In this document: in pieces, positions 33,641-45,939 of the stretch
Position numbering within the stretch: position 1 is the stretch's first letter
Layout: each line of letters starts with the position of its first letter
NCBI GenBank assembly: GCA_020726505.1
Contig: JAHLEZ010000008.1
Coordinates: 744,001 to 808,000 of the forward strand
DNA: 64,000 nt
Reading direction: 5' to 3'
DNA from: Leptodontidium sp. MPI-SDFR-AT-0119
Taxonomy: Eukaryota > Ascomycota > Leotiomycetes > Helotiales > Leptodontidiaceae
Notes under the pieces: generated by a model
Seen by the model: only the letters and a program-made list of their open reading frames with translations
Databases searched by the model: none
Told to the model about the DNA's origin: nothing
Program-made: the position numbers and the translations under genes

Positions 33641-35173
33641 GATGCGAGATGCGGACGAATGAAAGATTGAGGAGATTTGGAGATGTTCAATGGCTTTTTG
33701 CTATGAGATGAAGCGTTTCAACGCCTTTTTAGAGTCGATATGATTTCTTTTGTTAATTTGCAATGTCGGTTTTCTAAATCTAGTTTTGAATACAAGTTTC
33801 GTCACATCAGCTCAAAATAAATGCTCTAGATAAGGGTTACCTATTTCTTACCTCAGCTATGCTCTTGGAAACTTCTGTTACTTAGCTAATTGAGAGTTGG
33901 GACTGACTTTGCGTGATACTAAGTTGCATTGGCAGTGAATGAGATGGTAATACGTGTAGGTGAGGGGAAGATGCTTCCAATTAAGTAAGACGAGCAATAT
34001 TTATGGCTGTCTCAAAAAGACACTCACTTGAAACAAACTATCCAATCAATTGTCAGACAGTACAAGTATATTCATGCAGTACAATCTATCTGTGGTAACA
34101 AATCTATCAACCGCTAATGTTTGTGGGGGTCGTGGATCGGGAGTGCTCCGTTTCTTGTCTTCCTCCTCCGATATCTTGATTGTCGAGAACCTCACTTGCT
34201 ACATACAGACTGATCAGGTTCGACCTGAAATCGGATCGGAATTTTCACCAATCTCCTCCACTAGTCTCGTCCGGGCCAATACTGGACCTTCGTTCAGTCC
34301 GAAAACCAGAGCCAAAGATACCCTCCCTCCCCTTCTCTATCTACTCAAAAAATCCAGCGAAAACATCCTCTTCGGCATTGTCATGATCTTCCGGCCACGG
34401 ATCCCAAATACTCAATTTAACGTTGCCATGTTCTTCAGGTGCCGCCATGATCGGCGTCTGAGGGAAGGTCCGTCTTTTCAGTTCCTACAACTGAAGATAG
34501 ATAAATGAGGCTGCGACGAAATCCAGGGTGGATCAGATGCAAGGGAAAAAAGTGCGGCTGGTGATTCAGCCTCACCGAATGCATAATTTTTTCCCTTACA
34601 TAAGGTATTCTCGTAAGGCTAGCTAGGTATTGGTACGCTAGTCTAAAAGAGTTATTCAAGACTAAAGGAGAGAACACTATGTGTCTTAATATGTTGGAAG
34701 ATAGTCTAAATCCTCAGAAGAATACTTCCCAAAGTATTCGGGCTAGCCAGAGTAGCAGATTGGTCAGCCTTTGTACGCTTTTCCTAGATACACAAAACTA
34801 CAAATCATCAACCTTCTCAAAGAGCACGAAACAGCGCAAGATACGATAACTATGTAAGTCCATGGGGCCGAAGGTAACGAAGAAACTATCGAAGCATTTG
34901 TTCTAGAAGTCCACCTGCTATCCAAAGAGGGCAAGGCGGCAAGGCAAGGCAAGGCAGATTTCCAAGGTTGGGTCTGTCATCGGGTGGACGATGTTTCAAC
35001 TGCGCCCCAAAACCGGGGGAACAGAACACCCCAAACTCGTCATCATCTCCATGCTTGGAGAACATCTTCATTACATTCATTGCTTTGACTTGAGCAGATC
35101 TTATTGATTCTATCACTTTTACATCTACTATTGTCTTGTCCTATCGTTCAAATCGTCCCTGATCTATCTATCC
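33641..35173. other. Intergenic region, nothing accepted
   Basis: About 1.5 kb. A plus-strand frame of 152 codons at 34050-34508 has no recognisable motif or supporting splice signals. A GGCAA run (AAGGCAAGGCAAGGCAAGGC near 34938-34957) is a short pentamer repeat. Confidence 0.45.
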
Positions 35174-36799
35174 ATGGCAGATCCAGCACAGGCGGGCGTG
35201 GAACTGGTACTCGTAGACGATGGCACGGTCAATACCAACCACGATGCCCCGCACAACGCAGGTGCGATGACTGACCCTCCAGCGGCGATCCCTCCAGCGG
35301 GGTCAACTAATAACCAAGACGACAACAACAACAATAATGCTACTGGTACTGATGCTACTGGCAACGATGGAGATCCGCCAGCCGGCGATGCTGGAACTAC
35401 ACCTTTGGGAGACAACATCCAAGCCGTGATGGGGTATGTCGAAGGGCGAATGGAACAGATGAAGCGAGAGAAACGCGAAAGGAGAAAAGCATGCCTTAAG
35501 AAAACCGGCCACATAAGCAACATCATCCTCGCAGCCATCGTCGCCGTTGTCGCTCTGTTTTTTGGTATCTACGGTCTCTACCATTTTTCCAGGCCTGCGA
35601 ACGATATTGCTCTCGAGTCCTTAAAGGCTGCGGAGTGGTCGAACTACTATAACTGGGTTTGGACTATTTGTCCAGCTGAGCAGGTTAGTGTTTTGTGTTG
35701 TACTCTTGGTAGATGGTTGTGTAAAGCAAATACTGATGTTCGTGTCTCAAAACAGGAGAAGAATTTGACGGTGCCAGAATGCGACGAAGCTCAGCGCCAT
35801 GCAGTGGCTCCTCCCAAACGACCGGATAACTTCAACTTACAACAGACGATGAGTTACAAGCTTGCTCGGCGCTTGGTTCCACTTATCAATGGGTCTTACG
35901 AGTTCGAGATGATGCTTGGTAAAACGGATGAGAGATGTGGGGTTGAGGGTGATCTTGGCAACATTACTGTCTGCTCGCAGTATTCGCCGTGGCCAAGCAC
36001 TATACCTGAGCCTTCCTCGTTGGCACATAAAATCAATCGCCGCACGCCCAATATCAACGTCACGTTTCCGCTGCCCTCGGTCAAGATGAGAGACACCATC
36101 GTGCCTCCGCACTTTCCACTCAAACTCCGACTCACATCCGTGGGGCTAAGTCTATTCAATCCATTCTTGTTGTGCTTCTATTTTTACGTGTTCGCCGGCT
36201 ACAAGTACAGGAATTTCAGCCTCCACCTGTGGAACCGTAAAGTCTTCAGGCTTTTTAACCTGTTCTATATTTTCTGGGTACTTGATCCTTGGGGAATCAT
36301 GATATGGAGTCGGATTATGGACCTAGTTACATGGATGGCACAGGATGAATTCCTGGAGAAGTGTTTGGACTTGAGAGTGAGTGATCCCTCCTCCCCTATC
36401 CATCTGTAGAGCAGGGCTCCAAACTAATTGATCACATAGGGCCTCAACGATCCGCAAGCGGCACTATGCTCCCATATCGCCAGCCTATCTTCCCAACTCT
36501 CTATCAGCGATTCAGCAAAAGTATGGGGTATCTGGCGCGGTTTCTACACTGGTCGAATACACGCGGCGAATCTCGACGGCACTGTTCTGAAAAGTCTTTT
36601 CGTAGATCTGTGTTGTTTTCTCTTTCCATACTACTGCCTCCATTGGTTCTTATTCAAGAAATGGTCTTCTTTCCGTGATTTTTCTGTGGGATGGTCACGC
36701 GGTGTTGTTGTGGAGCGCAGATATACAGATGTAGTGAGAAGCGAGAGTAGGGTGGTTGAGGATGAGGAGCAACCTCTTATTGACCTTTCTGAGGATTGA
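35174..36799 (+). CDS. Multi-pass membrane protein, unknown family
   Basis: Predicted 496 residues, three exons (35174-35683, 35756-36376, 36440-36799; introns 72 and 63 nt). A disordered Asn/Asp/Ala-rich N-terminus of about 80 residues (with QDDNNNNNATGTDATGND) leads to a basic helix (MEQMKREKRERRKACLKK) and the first membrane segment (NIILAAIVAVVALFFGIYGL). A loop of about 170 residues with Cys and N-glycosylation sequons (NLT, NGS, NIT, NVT) probably faces the outside or lumen. Then come helices VGLSLFNPFLLCFYFYVFAG and RLFNLFYIFWVLDPWGIMIW, and near the end LFVDLCCFLFPYYCLHWFLF, with a short acidic tail. The third exon is not open in the same frame as the second and was found by following the splice sites (LDLR-GLNDPQAALC). 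Function unknown. Confidence 0.72.
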
Positions 36800-38207
36800 A
36801 GTGTTGTCGAGTAGTACGGCGGAGTTTCATATGTGTGATATAGGCTGGTTGGAGTTTACTGCTGTGAAATAGGCTGGGATTTGCTTCTAGATGATTATTC
36901 AAGTACACACTTGGTATGAGCTGTATGGAAAATGGCGCAGTAGATGGGTTGGTTTGAGGTTTTGGAGTTGGGGACCTGGTTAGGGTATAGATAGGAATAC
37001 ATCAAAAAGTCATTGGTCTGCTGGATCTTATTTCTTCTCGATTTACTCTTTAGCTTGATAATAAGAAGCGAGGGGGATACGTGCTTTTAATCCTTCATCT
37101 TCGTTGATTCATTAACAACGAGCAATTACTGGGTATTAGGTCTTTACCCTCTGCACATTAAGTAGTATAACCCCGCCACGTGGATACCAAACAGCAAGTC
37201 TTATAGAAGAAGGCACATTCAACCGAATGCATTTCTTTGAATGATTACTCCAGAAATAAAGATTACCAAATAGCATTTATTCGGACCATGTCTCGAAATG
37301 TCCGTGTACGTGTCAGTACACAGAAACTGCTGAAGCTAGGTCCATGATCGAAACATACCTCGTCCATGAACTCGCTAATCACGCCGTAAACATAACTCTC
37401 ATCACGCAACGGGGCCGCGGAGGAGACGATAGGGTCGCGATGTTATATTATTTTTATTGAGATTCGCAAACGTTAATGCAAAATAGTTTGGCCGGTCGGT
37501 GACGACCAAAATTGACTCCCCCCAAAGAGCTAAAGCAAAATAGGACCCAACTTTCAATGTTCTGGATTTGGCCGGCGACATTTAATCGTCTTTTCATCCT
37601 TTAGTTCTTGACTTGATATCACGATGCCAACACGGAACCCGACTTGCGTCTTTTACGCTCATTAGTCCTTGCTTATATTCTAGATATCCACCAAATGTGA
37701 CCAAAAGCATGTCAAGATACTCGTCTGTATCTGATCTTTTCTCATTCTATCTACCTACGGTTGCAATTTCTAGCCTGTTAAAAGAGGAAATAGTTACCGT
37801 TGAACGGTGTCAATATCGAGATAATCACATCCGCTCCAAAAGTGTGTCCTCATCACGCTGGTTTAAATAGGGGAAGGAGATCTGAGAAAGGCACGTCAAG
37901 TCATCACCTTCAGCTACGGGTGTTATTTGGTTTATAAATGTCGATAATCCGTTTGGGACATTGAAATTGCACGACAATGGCTGTGGTCAGCAATTGGATG
38001 CATGGGACGTCAATTTGAAGACGAGAGCTCCAAAGTTGTCTTTTTGATGATTTGGTTAGGTATATACCCTACGGTATACTGTAAAAAAATGTAGAACAGG
38101 GTTGCTGCTACCTGACCAGGCGCCGGGGGCCCCAGCTGAAGGATACGCGAAACAATATCCTGTGTGTCAAATGTCGTTGGCCCCAGCTCTACAAAATCCG
38201 CCTTCCT
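36800..38207. other. Intergenic region, nothing recognised
   Basis: About 1.4 kb of moderately AT-rich DNA between convergent genes. Short frames such as 37613-37870 show no family resemblance. Confidence 0.45.
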
Positions 38208-39700
38208 TCACACCCAACCCTCCCCTTCTATGTATCTCTTCTTTTCCTGCCTAACCTCACCTCTCGCATTTTTATTTGATCTTCGATTCCGGGTTTGACT
38301 GTTGTCTCGACGAGCATCCCGAACCCTCGCACGAACCTCTTGCAGAGGTGGATTTGGTGGGTTGGAAGTGGTTGTTCGTGATGCCTGTGATTCAGCTCTC
38401 AAACGATCGACATTCTCTGCGAAGAAGACATCCAAGTACTTGTTCCATCCTGCGGCATCTTTCCAATGAAACTCTTGTAGTCCTCTAGTAACAACATCTT
38501 TCTCAGAAACAGCTTTGAGATCAGTAGGCGGAACTCTTATAGCAAACTCAACCCACACCGCGAGGTCCCTCCGCCCATCTTGTTTAACTGCAGTTCTTTC
38601 CCAACGTAGACGGAGAAGAGGAAACTGTCTGTTAACACCACCAATCACCTGACCCACGCCGGAATCGAGCGGACCAATAATTCGCGGAAAGGCTCTAACG
38701 CTGGAGAATACGAATGCACCTGATGGAAAACCAGTCAGAAAATCCCAACCCCCTTCGAGCTTCATTAGTGGCCAGATTGGTGGAACCCGTTCTCGGTGGA
38801 TAGTTGCTCCGGTGACGGTGGAGGGGAGTCCAGTCAGTTGTCGCCGGCTGCTCGCAGATTGGGAAGCAAGTGTGGTTGTTCCGATTGTTTGCCTCGGCGT
38901 ATCGCTGTTTGGGACGGCTTTCAGGGAAGAGACATTTGTCTTCTTGACGTGGGAGTCTGACTTCTGGAGAGAGGATATTTCCGTGGAGGGAGGTGTCGGT
39001 GATTTTCTGGGATTAGGAATTCTTTTGGGAGGTTGTGGTAAATCTTCATTGCTATCTTCTTGGCTAGTGCTTTGTTTTCGGTATGATCTTGCTTTGACGG
39101 ACGATGGAGGTTTGCGAAATGCCACCTGAGGTGGGGTACAGGATGGCGTGGTTGGTTTAGGAGGCCGTAGTACGTTTGGTGGGTGAACTGACACGGTGGA
39201 AGCTGAACTCTCATCGAGACGAAGGTTCTGGGAGGCTATCAATAATTCGATACGACGGTGGGCAACAGCCTCATATGCGGCTGGGTCTGGGGGTGGAGGA
39301 AATGCACTATGTCCGGGGAAGCTCCCTTGCGTGAGTCAGCGAACAACCCGGGGTATGTCGTATGGACGATTTAGAACTTACAATATTCAAGTACGGCCAT
39401 TTGTCTTGCTTGGTATATTTGCATCTCCTCCGATAATCGCAATTCCAATGGCAGCTCGACACTCTCGTCTCGAATAGTTTGTAGGTAAGAGTTAACAGAC
39501 TTCTGCAGATCCCCATATGCCATTAGGGTCCCTTCTCCTGGGCCATTAGGTAGCGGTACGGTAGTTGCCCATTGTTTGAGGAACCTTTCAGTCTCATCGG
39601 AGCTCATGCTGCTTGATTCTCGAGATTTACGGTACGATAGAATGATGGGAAGTTTCTTGGCACTAGTTGTGGCATTTGTAGCAGATGGTGATTTTAACAC
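38208..39700 (-). CDS. Hypothetical, largely disordered protein
   Basis: Predicted 478 residues from two exons (39700-39382, 39325-38208; 56-nt intron; join reads VLEY-WSFPGHSAFPP). A later Met at 39607 is an alternative start. The N-terminal 110 residues are partly helical (DETERFLKQWATTVPLP, then LPLELRLSEEMQIYQARQMA). The middle is a Ser/Pro/Lys-rich, low-complexity stretch of about 130 residues. A folded-looking block follows (PPIWPLMKLEGGWDFLTGFP, FPLLRLRWERTAVKQDGRRD, WVEFAIRVPP, WKDAAGWNKYLDVFFAENVD), and the tail is very basic (RARVRDARRDNSQTRNRRSN). The basic tail suggests nucleic-acid binding or nuclear location (inference). No known domain recognised. Confidence 0.72.
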
Positions 39701-40449
39701 AAGTAAAATAGAGATGCAGATTGACTAAAAGTCTGAAGTTGGAGGTGTTGTCGCCTCCGTTTGACGTCGCGGACAACAGATGGACAAGAGACCTTGTTGA
39801 GTGGATCTAGCTACGCTAGCGCGGGAGAGTCTCGGTTACCCGCATGCCAACATCAATGAGCAAACCAGCAGTGAATGTTTTCGGAATGCTTGGACACGTG
39901 TACCAAAGTGCAAGGCCCAGCATGTGACTTTGACTGATGCTAAACTTCATAACCTGGACCGAGCATTGAAACGGCCGCTCTTCAACTCGAGTGTAAATAC
40001 CTGAAGTCAACAGAAGCTCGCTTAATTGACTTGTGGCTGCCTTGATTTTGAGGTACTGATTTCTGGATACAGCAATGCAAGGGGCCTCTGTCCTCATCTA
40101 CTTCTCCAAGCTCCTTCCGAGGATGAAGTTGATAGACCTATCATCTGCTTTTGAAACTCTGCAATCTTACAAGAGAAATTCAGAACTACCCAGGCGGCAG
40201 CTTTCCCGCTTCAGGGTCATCCAGATGAGACTTCCGCCGAGTCAAAGATGGTGTAAGAATTTTGCCCAGCGACGACCTAGTTGAGCTTTCCACCGGATTC
40301 AATCCTTCCAGGCTTCCGCTTTGAGATCTTGGAGGTGACGTAAGATTCGTCTCCGGCATCCAAGGCGGATGAATGGTTTTTGCTTGTGCCCATCTACTGA
40401 ACCGGCTTCCTGTTATCACTTGGCTTGTCCCAGATCTATGTTTCTATAC
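39701..40449. other. Intergenic region, nothing recognised
   Basis: Promoter of the minus-strand gene ending at 39700 on its left edge, and 3' flank of the CorA-like locus on its right. Short open frames show no family resemblance. Confidence 0.45.
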
Positions 40450-43400
40450 TTACCTAGGTAGGGGTATTAGCATGTTCAGCAGAAGACCCGATCCAGAGTC
40501 CCAGACTCTATGGAAACGTCTTCTAATTCTATCCAAGAACAACAGTAATGTCCCCATGAGAATTGCCGTCATTGCGGTAAAAGCGAACAAAATTAAGACG
40601 CAAAGCAAGAACCATTTCCTGCCCATCGCAGGTACCACGACCTTTTGCTCGTCTGGGATAGCAAATATAGCCTGAACTCCCCGTCAGTACAGTTTAGCTC
40701 TTAGGCATGGGGGGTGTGTACCGCCGATAATCCGACCGGAAGGTACGCTATTGTCAAATACGTGAGCTTTTGGATAGTTGTACTCTGTTTAAGAGCACTT
40801 CGGCTGTCATTTAAGGACAGTACAGTAGAAGCTGAAACTCTGTTAGAATACTCAAGGTGCTGGGGTGAGGGGGAAGTTTACCGAGTCCCGATAGCGACTA
40901 CCCAGCTCCGTTTTTCTGTCAATCTTGATGTACAGCGCTGTCAATTGACCTAGATTACACTCGGAAGACTCGAGCGAATACTGGCACTGGCTTTCCAGTG
41001 CAGCACTACGATTTCCAGGACCCTTCGAATGTCAGTATGGAAGGGACACTTTTGAGGGGGACGGCACCTCTTTTATTTGGGAGAAAAGAACATTCTTGGC
41101 CTCGTTTATTGTCGCCAGAGATCCTGCTAAAGTGTTCCGTAGCTTGTACAAAGACTCGAGGCTCCAAAGAGCGAGTTGCAATTTTCCAATCGCATTCTGG
41201 TCGGTTAGCCAATCCTGCTTCCCCCGCAAGAAGGAGTCCTGATGACGTAAGTAAATGTATTGAAAAGTTGCAAGTATATTGCGGGAGATAGCTTACTTCA
41301 ATATTGATGATTGCCATGAGATAGTTCACTGCCTCTTGGTGTTCCAAGGCGATGGCTTGACACAAGCGTCCCAGAAGCAGGAGGAAAACTAAACAACGAC
41401 CGGTCTGCGGCTGATGTATGAATCTTTGCCAAAGTATCGGTACTTCCTTTTCGAGTTGTTGTAATGTTTCCTCGGTGATCATCTCAGATATGATAGAGCA
41501 TTTACTGAAGTCTCCAAATTTATTGGTAGAAAGCACTATCGAGGATGCGGATAGTCGAATATTTCCAGGCGCTTCATCTTCCAAGCCATAGACCTTCTTA
41601 TGGAGCTTTCTCAACGGTTCGTGTAGATGTATTGGTAGCATAATTGGCGCATCTTCAGGAGAGACTTCTGATTTGTCTGGTTTTGGTGGGAGAATGCTGA
41701 GGTTGCCTGGCAAGGCCTCTCTGGAAACGGCCGCGGGGTGCGAGTAAAGGACCAACTCCTCAATGTAATATTTACAGCCCACGTTCCTCGATTTTTGCAC
41801 GAGAAGGCGGAAATCTTGCAGATATTGTCGCTAAAGGCAGCTGCTGACTCGGCATGGAAAACATAGACAAAATGCGCTACAAGAGACTTCTCTCCGCTGC
41901 TTTTCACAGCCCTAGTAATCGACGTGTTAGAAACCAAATTCTCATATGAGATGCTGAGGATATTTAATCCTTACAGAATACGATGTTGAACCCCCTTGTC
42001 CACAAGCTGTAGAACCATGTCAGTGTTTCGAACCTCTTGATATGTCGAGAAGATGAATTATCACTCACGCTGTCTGAGAGTCTGTCAACTACCCTCTTTT
42101 CTTCTTCTTCCATTCTTGGCGGCTTGCGAACAACATTCCCTGGTCTCACAGGCCCTTGGAGTGTCCTACACCAGCTTTCGCTCGCATAAATTCGAACTGC
42201 TCCAGTAGTACAAACTCGATATTGATGGGCGGATTTACGGCTCACGGACTCCAATTGTTCGGACTTTTGGGCCGTTAAGTCAATAATAGAGATTGAACTC
42301 GACGCGATCGCGGTATGAACACTCTGAGAGGAAAATTGCGGCCACCTGAGTAGATGTGTCAAGGCGACACCAACGTCCCCGTCATCAGGGAGATCGTCGA
42401 GAGATAGATGCATTCGAAGACTTGGAGGTATTTCGGTCCGTTGAATTCGATTATAACGATAGATATCTGGTGTATCCTCAAGTGAGTTGAAGAAATCTTC
42501 TGGATGATAACGATTGGGTGGGCAATATTTCTTCCAATCGATAGCTGGAGGACTTTTGTCTTCGAGCAACTGAGATAGGAGACTGTATTGTTGATTTTGA
42601 CCTTCGACAAAAAATTTCACCAAATCAGCCTCGCCAGCCTTACGAAGTTGCTCATCTTACAGTGGCTTTTTCTGCATTAGCTCTTGCTGAAGTGTGCCTT
42701 CCCGCAGCAGCTCCTCTTGCAGTAGCTCAAAGTCCTTTTGGCAGATTTCAAGAAGAGTAGACCCGAGAACGCTGGTTGCTTCCGATCTGAGCCAGCCTCG
42801 GCGTGTTGCCAGATTCTTTCGTTCCCAACAGGGGACTACCGAGGACTCAGCTGTAATGAAGTCACAGAGCTTCTGCCGGTACTTGTCCACTTCCTCCATC
42901 TTCTCACCTCTTGATCTGCCATCTCTTCTCTTGTATAAATAATTGGCAACCATGAGGCGACTATGGTGGCATAGAGCGTGGATCTCCCAAGGTCCACAAG
43001 TTGATCCTGGATCACCTAGATATACAGAGTTAGCAACTGCAGATATGGGCGAGGTTGCTTCACAGATATAAGGAGAAATGTCTCTGGGAGCTCTCGAGAC
43101 TTTCAAAGAGGAAATTCAGGGGTCCCTCAATACCTACCAACCGCAGTCGTAGTACCTAGGCTGATTTCCCGGGTGAAATCACGCTCCTTGATACGTTTGG
43201 CAGTTATTGAAGCGAGTGTTGCAGGGCAGAAGTCTGAAGAAACCCTATCCTCCAGACCAAGAGGCCATGCCAAGAAGGCTAATCTGTCCAAAATCTCATC
43301 GTCGGCGACATATCTAACGTGAGAAGAGAGCTTTGCCTTTGCAGCTCGCACAACATCTCTTTTGAGACGATAGACAGTGTTGTCTGCAACATCATCCATC

Positions 43401-45939
43401 CACGAGGAAGGAATGAGCTTCTCCTTCACAAGCTCTGATCGAGTCATAATGGTACCATTTGAGTAAAAGCACTTTTTCCTTCAGTTCGGGATTGAAGTTG
43501 TGATTGTCTGCGGGGAGGCGGGCGTACAAAACGCTTCCGGCCTTGCCCCAGCCGGCCATTCTCTCAATCGTAGGCCAAACGAATTTGAATTGGTAAGTTT
43601 TCTTTGAGACATAACATAGTGTCATCATCGCATAGTATTAGTTTGGCTTGAATGCCAATATATTATCCGGCAGTAGAGGAGTGTCTATGTTAGGCTGGAG
43701 AAGAGACTGGAAGAGATATTCTACCACCAGCTCAATCCGATTCCGAATAATCATGGACTGGTAAGATGCCGCATATTTCATGCAAGCAAAATCTTTTGAG
43801 ATCAAGTGGTAGTCAGGGTCCTCGCGCAAGTCGTGAATCTCGGTCGTGACTCTGCTTAGAGGTTTGTTGCCTTGCGATTGTTCTTTGCCGGCATCTGGCG
43901 GACGAACCACAAAATCGAGAAGGAATTCATAGGCTTTAACAAGAAAGCGAACTTTCCAGCTACAGATAATTAATGTAGGTTTAACTTTGGACTCCAAGGT
44001 ACTCACAATAACGCCTTCAAATCGACATTCGGCTGCAAGAAAAGGTTGCTCACAAGTGCCAACGGGATGTTTTTCAGTCTGCTCTGAAGCTAGTGTTCAC
44101 GCATTTGATGAGCTCATTCTCACGTTTACCTCCTATCGACTCCGGGAAAAGATATGGCTCTAATTCTATTGCTGAGTATTGTCGCTGACCGTCTTTCACA
44201 AACGAAGCTGGGACCAGATCTACGTGCAAGACCTTCTCAAGGCAGCGAGCTACTAGGCGATCTTCGGAAAGCTCAGAAATTCGGCCGATAGATCTTTCTC
44301 GTGCAAATATAGTTTCCCACATTGCGGCAACGGCAGTGGGTTCTGAAGAACTGATGCCAATGTGTTTGTAGATCTCTTCCGACGTTGGAATGGTTGGCCA
44401 GACAGACGGCTCAGTCCCTTCTCGCAATCTGAACGATTCCATGAAGGTGACGGTTGTCCCGCTGCCAACTTTTCTTTTCTTCCATTTATCGTAACCGAGA
44501 TCCGCTTCTGTCTCGAAGTATCCGATCCCCTTGTCAGAAGAGTGATACAATGCAAGCTCCGAGGGTGACTCGTCATCTAAGCCGAGCCGATGAACGCGAA
44601 TGTCCAGCTCAATTGAGGGGTTGTTCCAGCAGTCTAGCAACGATACACCCCCAGTGTCCCAAGTTCGATGAGGTAGAGTGCCTGGCGCATGCTCACCTTC
44701 CTGAACGCAGGGCACTGCCACCTTTCCCCTTTGGCCCGTCGTATGCATTGGCAATGAGCCCTCGAACTCTCGAAATTTCATCGGTCCCCCTATCTCAAAA
44801 ACTACGTTCCCAAAGAATGGGAAAATGGAATGCTCATCGGCTTCCCACCGTGTACTGGCCTCAAGTCGCAACATCTGATACATAATACCATCCTTGATGA
44901 AGGAAAGTACCGCGCAGGTTCCCACTTCTCTCTCGGAGATCCAAGGTCTGTGCTGTACGCTCCCGATACTGCCACCGTCACGAACACTTTGACTTTCGAT
45001 ATCGATTTCACTCTCGTCGTCCTCACTGAGACCAAAATTGCTAATCAGGGCATATTCGTTGAAGGGCCATCGGTGGTTGAAGGAGCTACGCTCGATCATC
45101 TCTCCCAAACGAAGTGCTGAACCGGTTTTCTTGAGCAAGTTGAAAGGCTCCGGCGATACGGGAATCTCGAGTCCAAATGTTGACTGACCGCCATAGGTAC
45201 GCTGAGCTCTGGCGAGGGAGGAGTACAAAGTCGAGTCGAAGTTTCCCTGCGCGAAGAGAACCCCACTCTGCTCGGATTTGGCGCTCATGTGTAAAATCTT
45301 ACCGCCATCGTTGCACGATGCAGCATATCAATCTTCACCAAAGTCAAAAGAGCAAGCTGCCTTGTGGGAAAACTCGGTGTAACTAACGTAGGCAGAACCT
45401 ACAGTACACGATCAGCTCTTTCATTCACAAAAAAAGAAGGTCAGGACATGTCTAATTCAGCGCTCACCTCGCGCCTCACGGCTTAGCCAGTTAAAGGAGC
45501 TCTCCACCTCACTGTCAGCCTCGCCTACTATAGACTCGGTCTCGACACTTGCTTTAGCTGCCATTTTGACCGACTCTGACGGCCTTCGCTCAGGTTTCAA
45601 TTGCAGAAAAATGGCTCCACTACTAGGACTAGAGCGGAGTGACTGAAGAACAAATGAAGCGAAGTCCCCATTTCTTGACAACCTGGAGGTTCGAACTGAG
45701 CCATCTCGGACATAAACACTCTCCGGCCGGGAATTGTTCAAATTGACCTTCTACGGGAGGGTATATCATGCATGATAATGCCTTTTGTTGTGCAACCGTC
45801 TTATCAATTTTACGAAGTGCAAATGGACGATGATTGCACAATCACTTTCTCTGTCGTCCAACCAGAATGAGGCGTCCAATCCAGTAACAGTGGCGCCGCG
45901 AATAGCTGAACTCTGCAGATAACCCACGCCAACAAACAT
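40450..45939 (-). CDS. Large multi-exon locus with C-terminal CorA-like membrane domain (possibly two genes)
   Basis: Exons can be followed down the minus strand. The N-terminal part joins cleanly: 45939-45814, 45750-45468, 45382-45303, 45246 onward to about 44130, with introns of 63, 85 and 56 nt. Further coding blocks: about 43960-43640 (WKVRFLVKAYEFLLDFVVRP), 43447-42660, 42623-41970 and 41800-41010. The 3' end encodes DRKTELASTVLSLNDSRSAL, then QKLTYLTIAYLPVGLSAAIF and, after an intron near 40674-40733, VPAMGRKWFLLCVLILFAFT as second helix. A coiled segment, 'LTYLTIAYLPVGL' helix, short loop and second helix is the layout of fungal CorA-like proteins, but the loop reads AIFAIPDEQ where GMN should be. 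The join near 44.1 kb breaks frame in every splice choice I tried, and 43.4-43.65 kb is also unclear. The locus may be two genes or carry a frameshift. Cation transport is doubtful; the large N-terminal region is unrecognised. Confidence 0.55.

Noticed and set aside
34050..34508. 152-codon plus-strand frame
   Set aside because: No recognisable motif or signal peptide; length is within the range of chance frames in this window.
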